DNA from: Metallyticus violacea
Lineage: Eukaryota; Arthropoda; Insecta; Mantodea; Metallyticidae
DNA length: 64,000 nt
Assembly: GCA_030762175.1 (NCBI GenBank)
Contig: CM060831.1
Location: 97,332,501 to 97,396,500 of the forward strand
Direction of reading: 5' to 3'
Made by a program: the position numbers and the translations under genes
The notes under the pieces: model-generated
Databases searched by the model: none
What the model saw: only the letters and a program-made list of their open reading frames with translations
Told to the model about the DNA's origin: nothing
Shown: piece by piece, positions 31,240 through 43,015 of the stretch
Layout: every line of letters begins with the position of its first letter
Numbering within the stretch: position 1 is the first letter of the stretch

Positions 31240-32240
31240 TTGCAACGCGCTACCTTGTAAATCAAACGATTTTCCATCTCTTTAACCCCCTCAGTAAAAT
31301 AAGCGTCTATCTCAACTTCAAGCTCATCATTTGATGTGAATCTTCTCCACCCAGCCATTTCCTCAGGTTTGGGAACAAAAAGTAATCGCTGGGAGCCAAA
31401 TTCGGCGAATATGACGCATGTGGGAGCATTTGGAAGCGAAGATCATGCAGTTTTACAATAACAATCCCAGACGCGTTGAAGGCGCATTATCGTGATAAAA
31501 GAGATTTTTTTTCTTTATTTTTTCGGGAGGTGTGGGCGTTTAGCCTAAATAGCATCCTGCAGCTGGTCCAGTAGTGAAGCGTAATACTCCCCGGTGATGG
31601 TTTTGCCCTTCTGGAGGTAGTCTACGAACATCACACCATGAGAATCCCAGAATACCGTAGTCATGACTTTTCCTGCAGATGGAACCGTTTTTACTTTCTT
31701 TGGTGCACGTTCACCTTTGTCACAAACTTTTTTAATTACTCCTTCATCCGTGTATTGATGAATCTATTTCATCTTCTATAATGAAACGTTGGAGAAACTC
31801 AATAGAATTGCATTTAAACAAGTTTAAACACCCTTGCAAAAAGTTCAATCGAATGCGTTTTTGGTTCATTGCTAACAAACTTCTTTTAAAATGTAGTGAA
31901 CACGGCCTTTTGAGGTCTTTGCAATGTCAGCCAACTCGGGTACATTCAATCGGCGATCATTGAGTACGGCATTGTGAATTTTTATCACAAACTCATCGGT
32001 TTTGGGAGCCCCTTAGCGCTCATCGCATTGAATGGATGTACGAACACGCCTAGATTTAACAGCCACTTTTTAAGGGGGAGAATTCTTAATGTGGAACCTA
32101 ACTGCTTTTGTATTTCCGTTGGGGTTAAACCCTTCAAAACGAACTGCTTTATCACAGCAGATATCAGTTGTATCCATTTGGTAGAAAATGGTACATATTT
32201 GTTTACACGGTCGTCACAAACAAGTGGCTATACTTACGCG
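31240..32240 (-). pseudogene. Mariner transposase fossil (M3)
   Basis: From the right end the minus frames give an AVRFHIKNSPP region, then KTDEFVIKIHNAVLNDRRLN and VPELADIAKTSKGRVHYIL, a helix-turn-helix segment of mariner. Further left come TTVFWDSHGVMF-type sequence, FYHDNAPSTR with the second catalytic Asp, and SNDELEVEIDAYF near the C-terminus. Frames are broken by many stops. Terminal inverted repeats were not located. The gene layout is ordinary mariner, ~345 codons when intact. Confidence 0.7.
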
Positions 32241-32559
32241 TTTGAAACTTTTCAGCGTGCTATCTAAACGATAATACTTAACAACTGTCATAGTAATTAG
32301 TAATTAAATAGTAATTCGCGACATCTCTGAATCAGGCCTTAACTTTTAGAACACTTTAGTACCTCATGCAGTTATACAGACAAATATTTAGATGTGTTAT
32401 CTTGCTGCAAGGTAAAACCTTTCCCTACTAGAAACAATTTAGATGGTTGCATGTTACTAAAGAATTTTATGAAATTGTTTTTTAATTTTTCTTATTTAAA
32501 TTTTCAGAATATCCCCCACTTAATTCCACAAGCCCACCTCCACTATGTTTAGCACTTTG

Positions 32560-32760
32560 CTAAGACATCTTACCTACACAGGCAGCACCATGACCGATTA
32601 GTTAGACTGTTTATTTCCCATGAGGCAACCCGGGTTCGATTCCAGTTTCCATGAACAGGATTATGGCGGATGAAGCAGCTTCTGGGATGATTTTAACCAG
32701 ACACTGTTGATTCCCGCCGTTGTTCCATTATCACTTCAACCCCATCTTCACTTTCATCAT
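32560..32760 (+). mobile_element. tRNA-derived SINE-like repeat (family D)
   Basis: A tRNA-like segment with GACCGATTAGTTAGACTG and the B box GGGTTCGATTCCAG occurs at 32588-32646, followed by a short non-tRNA body. I see no second copy in the window, so the boundaries are uncertain. Confidence 0.45.
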
Positions 32761-33073
32761 TCAGCGTAATGTAGTCCGTCGATTCTGGATATGTGTTACA
32801 AATGGACTAGGCTACTTCCCTCTACCGCCCGTGCGTAACTCCAGTTTCTTGTTGGCATTAGAATTCTCATTGGCAGACATATATTCTCCTCCTGATACTA
32901 AAGCGGTCATCTTTGTCTAGCCCATTGAAGTCCCCTCTTTATGTTAATAAACGTTCCTGTTTATTGTTTCCTGCACATGCATCTACAGACGAGCTAATGA
33001 AAGCCTTATTCTTAATGCTGCAACATGTGCAATCTTCTTGTTCATTTCTGCTAGTTCGATGCTACTTTAAATA
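32761..33073. other. Non-coding DNA
   Basis: No recognised feature before the T3 transposon end. Confidence 0.4.
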
Positions 33074-33209
33074 CCGGGTGACTCAAAATTAGGCAGACAA
33101 ATTTTTTGATAAGTCAGATGACATTATTTAAAGCATGTTTTGTTAAGGAACCCATGGACTGTAATGTTTCGTTTCTGTGTTACAACGCATTATATCATTA
33201 ATGCTTTTC

Positions 33210-33487
33210 CTACCGCCACGTGTAGCTGAAATCACTAAGGCGCGGACTCGTGAGCGGGAGATCCGCGGTTCGATTACCACCAGGACCGTCCTCCCTGACT
33301 GAGGTATTTTCCATATTTTCCTCAGTCCTCATAAACTGCAAATGCCGGGAGGTACCCTAAACTTAGGCATTGAACGTTTACTTCCATAAATAAATCCTTT
33401 CCTATCTTATCATTTCATCTCATGTATCATCGGTGTCCATCGCCTATGGTGCCTCAGTAGTAGAAACGGTCGTTAAACGCCATTAAA
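33210..33487 (+). mobile_element. tRNA-derived SINE, family B (copy B6)
   Basis: Head CCGCCACGTGTAGCTGAAATC with box B CGGTTCGATTACCACC, then the family B body ending GTTAAACGCC. Short AATGCTTT flanks on both sides suggest a target duplication. Confidence 0.88.
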
Positions 33488-33496
33488 AATGCTTTC

Positions 33497-33790
33497 ACTT
33501 TTTTTTTTTTGTTCATATATTTATGGAAGATCTTTAACATCTCAGGTCATCAGCGTCCCATTCAAATCAGGGCGTAAAACGACCGACAAATTTTGCTCAG
33601 AGGCCCCTTCTTTCAGGCTTGAGGTTCTTTATCGTGCCGTAAATGTACGACACGGGACCAACGGGTTTACTTTTCTTCCTAAGGAAGCCATCCGTACTTA
33701 GGATTTTTACTCCCGAAAAAATCCATCGATCCTGGCCGAGTTTGAACCTGCGATCTTGGGTTAAGAAGGCAAGTATAGTTACCACTACAA
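33497..33790 (-). mobile_element. tRNA-derived SINE, family A (copy A3)
   Basis: Family A body with a T-run at the left. The tRNA-like head is cut: it stops at CCACTACA instead of continuing to CCAGGACCGAC. It begins ~10 bp from SINE B6. Confidence 0.88.
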
Positions 33791-34035
33791 TCTGAATGGA
33801 CTAAAATTTTCTCGTAGTTCGTTTATTCCTTCAACTCAGTATCAAGCTTCCGCTCATTTTGTTTGCTCCTTCAGTTCAGTATTATACAGTATGTTTACTT
33901 GAACTTGGTATCATTCTTCCTCCGCATTTGTTTACTCCCTAAGTTCAGTGTTATATGTACTTCCAGGCAATGTAGTGGCTTATTTGTTCTCAGTATCGGT
34001 CTAGCAACTCAGTTTGTTCACTTCTACAATACAGA

Positions 34036-34980
34036 TATGGAGCATTATCAACGAAATGAGTTGACGGACATGCATTTGGCATTCGGAGCGACTTACGGTT
34101 TTTTTTCGTACGGCTCAAAGGCTTTACCGGGAGCAATTTCCAAACCGACGGGTTCCACATTATACTACTTTTGCCAGCATTGATCGCAGGCTATGCGAAC
34201 TTGGCGCATTAGATAGGACAGAGGGTCAAGGACGGCGGCTTTGCGGCCGAGGGAGCAGTACTCAGGTGCGTAGAGGACAATCCTTTTACGAGTATTCGCG
34301 CTATAGCTCGACAATTGAACTCCACATTCAGTATAATTATGCAGGAATAGTGTTTAGGTATGTTTCATTTTTGAAAGGTCATACTACTATACCAGATGAC
34401 TATAAATAGCGACGGCAATTTTGTGCATGGTATTTGCACCAAAGTGAGCAGCGACAAGACTTTTCAACACACATGAAGTATGGTTTCACACGTAAAGGTT
34501 TATTTACTTCTCATTATTCACATGTTTGGACCTTTGAAAACTCCTATGCAACATTTGTGCGGTCACATCAGTTCAAATTTCGTGTGAGGCAGGGATTGTA
34601 AATGAGTTTCTAATAGGATCGTACATTTTGTTACGGCGATTCATTGCCAACAATTACCTGGTGTTTTTGAGAGAAGTTCTGTCTGAGTTATTGGAAAGCT
34701 CCTCTCAATATTAGAAGTACAATGTGGTTTCAACATGAGGGGCACCTTTGGCAATGAAGTACATAATCATCTGACAGCTGCATAGGTCGCAGTGCGTCCG
34801 TTGCCTGGCTGGCTCGCTCGCCTGACCTTAATCCTCTTGACTTCTGCTTGTGGGTACACAGGAAGTTTGTTTACGCAACTGCTGTTGATTCCGTAGTGTA
34901 GCATGCATAGCTACTAGCACAGAGACATGCCTGGCGTCTTTGAGAGAGTTAGAGCATGGAACGACTTGACGTTAGCCCCT
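34036..34980 (+). pseudogene. T3 transposase, inactivated
   Basis: The N-terminal frame gives MEHYQRNELTDMHLAFGATY, the start seen in a widespread insect transposase group. Near the C-terminus LARSPDLNPLDFCLWVHRKF carries the third catalytic Asp in an SPDL motif, followed by a FVYA segment. In between, frames are short and broken by many stops, so the enzyme is dead. This is the same type as fossil T2 at 9.6-11.7 kb. Established knowledge: these enzymes cut and paste DNA at TA sites through a DDE/D triad. Confidence 0.65.
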
Positions 34981-35833
34981 GAATAAATGCAGCAATCTGC
35001 TCTTGCTGCTGGAGGAATGCTTTGTTGCTGCTCTTGCTGCTAGCCGCTCTTATTCCATTCGCAACTAATTCATATATACACATACTAACAAAAGGCTAAC
35101 CTCGGGCAAATCCTAGAAACCGGTGGGCCCAATGTTTTAGCGAGTAAATCATTGTAATTGTGGCAAACTGCTCTAATTCCAACTCGCAACTAATTTACAA
35201 GTACATCATTTGTAATTGTGCAAGCCTCCTTTAACTCCTGTAGAAAAAAAAATGCATGGGACGGTAGAATATGAAATCACTTTGAAAGTTCACAAGTGGA
35301 GCACAGTACTTTAATAATCTACGCTACTGCGCCGTTGATTTCGAAGCGCTATTATCTAGCTAATAGCTGTGTCAAACTACCTTCGGCTCTTTCCGCCGGC
35401 ACTCGAGCACCCAGCAGCAAGAGCACACAAAGGCTAGCAGCAACACATTCCTCCTTGATCCAGCTTGTAATGTTGAGTGTATAGCAAGTCGGTGCGCGCT
35501 TTGTTTGGAAGTGTTTACAGTATCTGCTTTGAGACGAGACTGGTGTACTTATTAGTTTCAGAATGTTAACTTAACACTTCGGTAAGAGTTTATCAATTGT
35601 ATTTTGTTTGTTTAGTTTCCGTTATCTTGTATCTTGGATCAAATGGATAGGTATTAATTATTATTTGCTGTATTTATTAATTTTTACGCACCGGATTACC
35701 TCAAGCTCTTCCTGTAATATCATCCAAATAATGACTAACGTTACACTGAATTTTGGTTCTTTAACCAAAAGTACCTTAAAAACAATAATCTATCCTATCC
35801 CAAAGTTTGTTGATCTAACTTTGGAACACCCGG

Positions 35834-36325
35834 TATATTCGTTTTACTGGTAATGTAAAGATTTTTTTTTTCATTACATTTTATAGTTTGCTAGGCTAAT
35901 TCGCGCGCGGAACATCTTGGTTGCTACCAATATTTGTATGCCATTGTATTGTATTGTAATGATGTATTGCACACTCCCAATACATTCTTTAGCAATTTGA
36001 CAACTCGACAAATATACCTTACTCAATGCTACACTTCGCGATACTTTTTCAAGTAATATATCCATTATTGCAGTCATAGCAAGCATGTAATTACTTTAAG
36101 TGTCATCAACAATCTAAACTACATACGTTTATCCAAAAATACGACCTTTGCACTGTATAACAGAGAACAGCATCTATGTCTAATTAACATATTTGTTACG
36201 TACATTTGACCAAGCCAATGAAACATGTGGTTTCAGGTTTCTATAGTTTATGTTTTACTAAAGCAAAAACTTTAATCTACAATAAAGAGTAGAAAGGCAT
36301 TTAAAATTATATATCACTCATTTTG
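35834..36325. other. AT-rich non-coding DNA
   Basis: No recognised feature. Confidence 0.45.
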
Positions 36326-36664
36326 ACCACCTTCTTGGTCTGTAGTTAGCATTACTGACTGCTGGGCGGGAGACCTGGGTTCGATTCCCGGTACCTGTAT
36401 AAGGATTTTTCTAAGTTAGGCAGTTCTGGAACAGCGTCCACCCAACCTCTTGGGGCTAAACGTAAACGAGAAGCTGCCTGATTGAGAGGTAGCGTTCTTA
36501 GATGTAGGGAGCCGCATGATAGGCGACCGGCCAGGTGCCGGCATGCTAATCACATGTCCCCTGCAATACTGCCCTCTATCGATGTAAGACGGAGATAGAG
36601 GAAGCAGAGGTGAACTACTGCAGGCCAAGGCTCATCACGGGGCTGTAGCGCCAATGAGAAGAAG
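36326..36664 (+). mobile_element. tRNA-derived SINE, family C (copy C1)
   Basis: Head GTAGTTAGCATTACTGACTG and B box GGGTTCGATTCCCGG, then a body with CCTGCAATACTGCCCTCTAT and the 3' end GTAGCGCCAATGAGAAGAAG. The inverted copy at 57755-58105 shares head and body. Confidence 0.85.
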
Positions 36665-36914
36665 AATCTATTCATTTTGTATTTTAACATTACGTCAAAT
36701 AATGAATTTATATTCTTTTACATATCGATGTCTTGTGTATTGAAACTACTGAGCGTGTAAATGAGATTGACTATGTACTCGTAGAATATGCACCTAGCGC
36801 GTAATTTGTGAGTTTGTCTTAAGTGTTTCATTTATTTTATCTGAACATCTTGCTGGTATTACCATATATACTTACTTTTCAATGGTAACTTAGTTTTAAT
36901 GAATTAAATGCTCA

Positions 36915-37110
36915 CACCTCCGTAGTGTTTATTAGCAACTAGCTAAAAAGGCTTAGGACATAATTTCAAATCCTCCTCGGGTAAGTTTTCTGCGCGGAGT
37001 TTTTCCTCGCCCAAAAAGTAAATAGCTGGCAACTGAAGGCGATTATTCATGTACCTCACCATTAATACATTCCACTCAATATTCGGAATGCCTCGGCATT
37101 TGATTTGGAA
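36915..37110 (+). mobile_element. tRNA-derived SINE fragment, family F (copy 2)
   Basis: TTAGCAACTAGCTAAAAAGG, TCAAATCCTCCTCGGG and GGAGTTTTTCCTCGCCC follow the order of the inverted copy at 13290-13460. Confidence 0.5.
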
Positions 37111-37694
37111 CGTTATTAGATTAAAGTAATAAAAAGAAAAAGAAAGAATGGCAAATTAAAGAAGCAAAAGAAACAAAATTCCTACAAATAATAGTTCTAG
37201 TAGCACTTTTGGGTCAAGGAGGAGAGGCCATTTGCTCAATTCTAATTCGCTGTTTTGAATACCAATGCTTAGACCCTTATATCTAAAGTACGAATAGTAA
37301 AATTTGGTTCTTTGTTCTGCATTATTGTTTCAGAATAATACTGACTTGCTTAAGATTATCTGGAAAATGCACATTTAATTTTTTCTTGTGTTCTATTTTA
37401 TTCACAAATTTGGCGTTTCATGCAGTTTGATCCATTCAGCTGGTTTTTTCCCCTCCAAATTTCTGCAATCATAATATGCTGTAATGCAATTATATTATAT
37501 TAACACACAATGGAGTTTTCTGCAGACTGTCTGAGATACGAAAAATATTACGACCAGAATAAAATTGTACTTAAGAGTTAATTCAGCTATCATTAATATT
37601 TACAATATTTTTATGTACAAAACTCACATGAAAAAATGATTGCCAGGTTTTGAGAATCTGATTGAATGATATTTAATGCTACCTACTGATTTTT
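37111..37694. other. AT-rich non-coding DNA
   Basis: No recognised feature. Confidence 0.45.
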
Positions 37695-37975
37695 TAATGG
37701 TGTTTAACGCCCGTTTTTACTACTGAGGCACCAGAAGCGGTGGACACTGATGTTACATGAGACGAAATGATATATTGGGAAAGGATATTTTTAAGGTATG
37801 AAACGTTCCAGGCCTTAGGTTAGGGAACCTCCCCGCCATTAGCCATTTATGAGGACTGAGAAAACCTGAAAAATCCTCAATCACGGAGGATGGGCCTGAC
37901 GAAATTCGAGTCCCAGACTTCCGATCATGAGTCCGTGCCTTAACGACCCCGGCCGCCCATGGCGGTAGTGAGGGT
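37695..37975 (-). mobile_element. tRNA-derived SINE, family B (copy B3)
   Basis: Full-length family B: tail GTGTTTAACGCCCG at the left; head CGCCATGGGCGGCCGGGGTC, read on the minus strand, at the right. Confidence 0.9.
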
Positions 37976-38054
37976 GTGAAGCCTAAACTTTAATCAGTAT
38001 TGATTTTAAAATTGATATATTTATTGTTTAAATTAAATTTGTGTTAAATGGGTA

Positions 38055-38152
38055 GTCTTCCACTGCCGATAATATTGCAAGTCGGAGGTAGAGGATGCAG
38101 CGGTCGCTGCGGTCGTCCCAAGTCTTTGAGAGCTCTAGCGCCAAGAGAAAGG
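38055..38152 (+). mobile_element. SINE family C 3' fragment
   Basis: GGAGGTAGAGGATGCAGCGG to CTCTAGCGCCAAGAGAAAGG matches the 3' part of family C (36590-36664). 5'-truncated. Confidence 0.6.
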
Positions 38153-38192
38153 TAATTCATACTGAGAGGTTTTCAATGGAAAGTCACGTATT

Positions 38193-38209
38193 CGTGTGTG
38201 TGTGTGTGT
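38193..38209. repeat. (GT)n microsatellite
   Basis: About 8 GT units. Confidence 0.85.
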
Positions 38210-38766
38210 TGTTAGGAGTGCGGAGGAACTTGAATTAGAAAATTACACTATTGTCAAGGATATTTTATCATCAAATTTAAAGTAGACACTGTAAAAGTAT
38301 CAATGGCATGGAACAAATTTAAAACGTTAACTATTAAAACACGTCCTCCTTGATTAACTTGTATACTTTTACCTAAAACCGAAAAATATGACGTGACTTC
38401 AGTTATGCTTGTAGCCCTTTAAAAATTTAATTCATACAAATTAAGCCATAAACCTTCGGTTTTCGACGCAAGTGATCATCATCTTTATAAAAAGCTAATT
38501 TGTTGATATGCTGCATTTAATACTAGAAGAGATAGTTTCTTCTGATTTAAGACGTTGATTACTAAGTTGAAATGCTTAGTAAACGTGTTACAATTATTCC
38601 ATTTCCAGAATTTATGGTTCTACTATCTGCATTCAATATTGATTGCACGTGCAAATATTTTGTTGCACTTGTTATGAGGTAGTTAAGACCCCCCCCCCTC
38701 TTTATCGTTTCTAAAGCGTTCACTTTTTTCATAAGGTCCAAAATATTTTATTAGTTTTCCATTATA
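38210..38766. other. AT-rich non-coding DNA
   Basis: Only an 11-C run near 38690 stands out. Confidence 0.45.
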
Positions 38767-38858
38767 CGAGGACAATCATAAAGTTTTAATTATCGCCTCG
38801 AAAAAATGAAGCTGAGATAATGAAACGTGATGATGGTGTTATTCCTTCTCTACATCCT

Positions 38859-39129
38859 TCATTGCGACACATTTTTCCCAACGATGGATGACTTGGCGGA
38901 GACCTTGGTTGAAGAAGCCTGCATTTTGACTGTTCCGAAAACGTTCCACCTCGAGAATAACCTCAACGTCATTCTAAAAAGGCTGTCATGCAATGGTCTC
39001 TTCATCAGAAGAAAGACGAAGTCGCTGGGTGCCATGTCAGGAGAATACGGTGGTTGAAGAAACATTTGATAGCCCAAAAAAGCAGCGTGTGTGACTGTGC
39101 AGAATGAACTGGAGCGTTGCCTTGGAGCC

Positions 39130-39131
<2 letters not shown>
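38859..39131 (-). pseudogene. Mariner M4 transposase C-terminal part
   Basis: The frame contains QPPYSPDMAPSDF, the motif with the third catalytic Asp, which is intact here, followed by LMKRPLHDSLF. The upstream part between 39160 and 39780 is fragmented and shows only scattered similarity (a helix-turn-helix region near 39700, an HN/DN region lost at the A-run). The transposase is therefore inactive. Confidence 0.8.

Positions 39132-39158
<27 letters not shown>
39131..39158. repeat. A-run (~28 bp)
   Basis: Homopolymer inside mariner M4. Confidence 0.9.
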
Positions 39159-39160
<2 letters not shown>

Positions 39161-40105
39161 TGGATAGTTTCCCACGACGCTTCTACTTGACAGCGTCCCG
39201 TAATCTCGTCAGGAGATTTCGGTAATGTGCTCCTGAGATGGTTTATTCCTTACGAGCATACTTTGTTAACACCACACCATGGCAGTCCTAAAATACTCAG
39301 CATCACCTTGCCTAATACTGTTTGGGTCTTCGCCTTTTTCGGTGGTGGTGAATCTACAGCTTGCTCAACTTCTTTGACGCGGAGTCAATCGACAGCAATC
39401 GACTAAAGAAGTCGTTTGGGTTGGGCTGACACAGCTGCAACATTTCCCCTGCTGCCTGGATTCGGGGTATGCGCAGTCGCGGAACTCAGCGGGCGGCGAA
39501 CTTTGTCATGTTCAAAATGTCGTGCAACCTGTTAAAAACGGATCCAAGACTGATTTTCACTTTTTTTCATTATCGCCTCGATTGTAATAGGCCAGTCTTC
39601 TTTGAGCACCAGGGCTTCCATTTATCTTGTGATTCCCGGTTCTTCACAGAGAGACGGTCTGCAATTTCGTTCTTCGTTATTCAGACTTGTTTGGTCATAC
39701 TGAAAGCGTCTACGCCACCTAGCCACTGTGTCATACGATAGTACATTGTTGCCGACACTTTCGCCAATTGCAGCGTTGTTCCCCTTCTAATGCAGAAAAG
39801 GAATGACCACAATATACTCCACTTTATCAATCAAAATTAATTACTTAACTTTATTTTTTTGACTTGATAATTAAAATTGTATGACTATACCCCTCGTATT
39901 TCTTTGCGTACACATTTATAACATACAAATTGTATTACCATTCTTACATTCCAAAGGAAATTTTAAATTTTATTTAGCAAGTTATCAAATTCCTGATTTG
40001 ATCAACAATTTGCTGCAAATAATAATATAACATGAAATAAGCTGCAGAACAAATTACTTACCCTAGATATCGTCTACATCCTAAAGATAGATTTTCCAAA
40101 TAACT

Positions 40106-40389
40106 GTCGGTCCTGGTGGTATAGCGGTTATCATACTGGCCTTCTAAACCGAACCCGGCCAGGACCGATGGATTTTTTCGGGCGTAAAAGTCCTAAGTAT
40201 GGCTTCCTTCGGAAGGGAAGTAAAGCCGTGGGTCCCGTGCCGTACATTTACGGCACGATAAAGAACCTCAAGCCTGAAAGAGAGGCCTCTGAGCAAAATT
40301 AGTCGGCCGTTTCACGCCCTGAGTTGAATGGGACGCTGATGACCTGAGATGTTAAGGAGCGTCCATAAATAAATCAATCAAAAAAAAAT
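40106..40389 (+). mobile_element. tRNA-derived SINE, family A (copy A4), head deleted
   Basis: It starts GTCGGTCCTGGTGGTATAG. About 15-18 bp before CGAACCCGGCCAGGACC are missing relative to other copies, removing most of box B. The body and the A-rich tail are complete. Confidence 0.92.
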
Positions 40390-40651
40390 CAGTACAGAAA
40401 TTAAAACAATTGCTAACTACGCGAGTTTGTCCCACGTTGCAATTATTTCTGCTGATAGTTTACCAAGATATTTAATTTCAGTTTGACTAACTGTAAGCTA
40501 TAAGAATTACGTTTATTTATTTCTCAAATTTTTCGGAGGTTTAATCAAATTTCGAGAGAGGGAATCTCATCCTGTTTCGGTGATGATATTATATGAAATA
40601 CACAAGTAAAGAGAGCAAAAAATGTGAGTACTAGTAAGAAATATAAACGTT

Positions 40652-40787
40652 AATATTTTGCAATGCGCCTCATATTTCTTAATATATTTTTTTTTAATTT
40701 CCAGTTTTTAAATATTTTAAATATTTTGCAATGCGCCTCATATTTCTTAATATATTTTTTTTTAATTTCCAGTTTTTAAATATTTTA
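40652..40787. repeat. Two perfect tandem copies of a 68-bp unit
   Basis: 40652-40719 is repeated at 40720-40787. Each copy runs from AATATTTTGCAATGCGCCTC to CCAGTTTTTAAATATTTTA. Confidence 0.95.
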
Positions 40788-40856
40788 GTTTAATTTTTAT
40801 TTTTGTGCTATCATTTCAGTCAGTTTTAACCCAAAGGCATTTAAAATTATTTGGAG

Positions 40857-41117
40857 CTAGTAACTAAAGGAAATACAAGGCAATGATTCGTTCTCTCTCT
40901 CTCTTACTTCAACTCTATGTTCCATTTGAACTTTTTCCTTACTGAAATATAAGATATTGTCATAGGATAACTCAGCGTCACGATTATTTATTGTTATATA
41001 AGAGCATTCGATAAGTAACGTTAACAAATCCTGGAAAGACACGCACTCCATTTGCAGCACCGATTCAGAATACCTCTCTCTCACTGATCGGCTTAAAACT
41101 CTCTCTTTAGGTGTCAC
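40857..41117 (-). CDS. Unrecognised 86-codon ORF downstream of a primer-binding site
   Basis: Starts MTPKERVLSRSVRERYSE, 159 bp downstream (minus strand) of the end of LTR X2. Its place suits the start of a gag gene, but no gag motif is visible and the frame is short. It may be a chance ORF. The C-terminal part is biased by a (GA)n-like RERERE stretch. Confidence 0.2.
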   Translation of the reverse strand: MTPKERVLSRSVRERYSESVLQMECVSFQDLLTLLIECSYITINNRDAELSYDNILYFSKEKVQMEHRVEVRERENESLPCISFSY

Positions 41118-41257
41118 CTGTTGATTGAAAGCGAATGCCTCATAGAAGTTCTTTAATCTTCCAGGTAATTATAGTAGTGGCCTAAGTTTACTTTTATATA
41201 ATGTGATACAGTGTGCACTAAAATTATGCCTTCATAATGAAGTGGTTTAGTGTGACA

Positions 41258-41276
41258 GCCACCACGTTGGGCGTCA
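41258..41276 (-). promoter_or_regulatory. Primer-binding site, tRNA-Lys type
   Basis: The minus strand reads TGACGCCCAACGTGGTGGC, close to TGGCGCCCAACGTGGGGC, the complement of the 3' end of tRNA-Lys. It lies directly after LTR X2. Confidence 0.7.
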
Positions 41277-42135
41277 AATTTTAGGACTGGTTAGTCGGCT
41301 CCAGCTAGTGCCCCAGGTTTGGCACCAGTCTTTAAGCGATCTGTAGTCAACGTCGAATGGCCTTCCGTTGTGATGCAAATTTTGAAGTGGTTTTGTAGAC
41401 TGATTATTGATCGCTTCAGTGTTGCTGCCCACGCTTCAATGACAACAATTTGTGAGGAAAATTCTTGTATTTTGTTAGTGGGCTTCAACAGGACCGGGAG
41501 AGAGGTTCAGTAGTGTAAAAAAGCACGCGATGCAACTTAATATATATTCGTTTTTTATTATGTCCAAGATCTTTCGCGTCCTCTGGTGTTTTGCGTACGA
41601 TAGACTTGGCTATTTACCCCTTGTGAAACTTATTGACGAGTGCCGCGGCGCGGAAATTGAAAGTTGAACTTGTACTGAGTACTGCTAACTTATCTTGTAG
41701 ATCTTATAACTGCATGCCTCAGCATCGCCGAACTTACAACAGTCTCTGCGAACTGCTTGTATCTGGCCGCGTATAAAACTTAAGGCTGCCTCCTGAACAA
41801 TGAGCAAGCGAACTGAACGCTCCAGCGGAGCAACCGCCTCCTTATATATTAAATTCAAATCAAGTGATCATTGGTCTTAACGATGCCAACCGAGTCACAA
41901 AGGCACGCGCATTCTTTTCGTCTATCTTTAAAAGTTCAAACATACATTTTCCATTGCCTGGTTTAAATTTACCTGCCCCAAGTTCCATTCGCTGTTTTTT
42001 GAAAGTTTGAAACATTTTGTTGACATTGACTATTTTTAAAGGGCTAACAGTATGACAGCCGGTCGGAGTCAAAGCCCCAAAGTTTATTAACTCAGCAATA
42101 GCTGTTCTTTTAAAAAGAAAAGGGGCTTCATTGTG
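41277..42135 (-). mobile_element. 5' LTR of a gypsy-like retrotransposon (family X, copy X2)
   Basis: Homologous to X1 (6500-7547) in inverted orientation. It has a TATATAAGGAGG box near 41843-41856 and AATAAAAA near 41554. It ends AAAATT just before the primer-binding site. No pol region or second LTR is seen in the adjoining 1 kb, so the element is largely deleted. Confidence 0.72.
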
Positions 42136-42589
42136 TTACTTCCACTGAATAGAGATTTTATGATCCCTTTTTTGGCTTTCCAGGATTCCGTGGCAAAGCA
42201 CCAAGGAGCTTTTCTTTTTGTTAACATTAAATTCAAGTGTTAGCATTATGCCTTATTTTACATATATGATATCAACATTACTAATTATAATGCATGAAAT
42301 ATTATGATTGGACTGAATATAATATTCATGTTAATTATATTTCAGTGGGGTGGAACGGAGGAATTGTTACAAATAATCATTACGCACAATAATCATTGCT
42401 TTCAACGATGGGGGATCTAGCAGAGCAAGGTTTGTGTTTACAGTTCTCCCTTCTTGACGGATCCATCTCGCAATAGTTCGGTATGGTAGAAACTCTCCCA
42501 CAATTTCTTATAATGTCCTAAAATACTGCTTTGCATTTTATTCCTCATGCAAAGTACATTTTTATGAAACGCTTTTATTAAAATGTATT
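42136..42589. other. AT-rich non-coding DNA
   Basis: No recognised feature. Confidence 0.4.
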
Positions 42590-43015
42590 AAACTATGTTC
42601 CAATATTTTAATTAGATTTACTTATATTTATTAAGGTTGACATTTATTTAATTAGAGTGACATATTTAATTAGACTTATAAGTATTTAATTTGGTTCATA
42701 TTTGTTTAATTACGTTGTCATGTATCTATTTTGGTTGAAATGTATTTCATGTATTTAATTAGGTTTATGCATAGAACTATATTTACGTATATTTAATTAG
42801 GTTTATATGTATTTAATTATTTTGTCACGCATTTAATTCGCTTGAAATGTATTTAATCAGATTAATATGTATTTCATGTATTAATTAATTTGGCACGTAT
42901 TTAATTAGGTTGATATGTATTTAATAACGTTGTCATGAATCTCATTCGGTTGAAATGCATTTTATCAGGTTGAAATGTATTTTATGTATTTAATTACGTC
43001 GATGTGCATATTTTA
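42590..43015. repeat. AT-rich minisatellite (~20-24-bp unit)
   Basis: About 18 diverged copies of TATTTAATTAGGTTGATATG-type units, alternating with TTGTCATG and TTGAAATG variants. Confidence 0.85.

Larger units (their letters stand above)
33074..35833 (+). mobile_element. DNA transposon T3 (IS630/Tc1-mariner type) with two SINEs inside
   Basis: Its ends read CCGGGTGACTCAAAATTAG on the left and, inverted, CCGGGTGTTCCAAAGTTAG on the right, each bordered by TA. The interior encodes a broken transposase at 34036-34980. Two SINEs (33210-33487 and 33497-33790) lie near the left end; without them the element is ~2.2 kb. Confidence 0.72.
38767..39896 (-). mobile_element. Mariner element M4 (1,130 bp, TA target duplication)
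   Basis: TA dinucleotides border the ends CGAGGACAATCATAAAGTTT (left) and, inverted, CGAGGGGTATAGTCATACAA (right); both lead into TTTTAATTATC. The minus-strand interior encodes transposase pieces. A ~28-A run at 39131-39158 interrupts the gene, and the element is ~0.2 kb shorter than usual. Confidence 0.88.
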
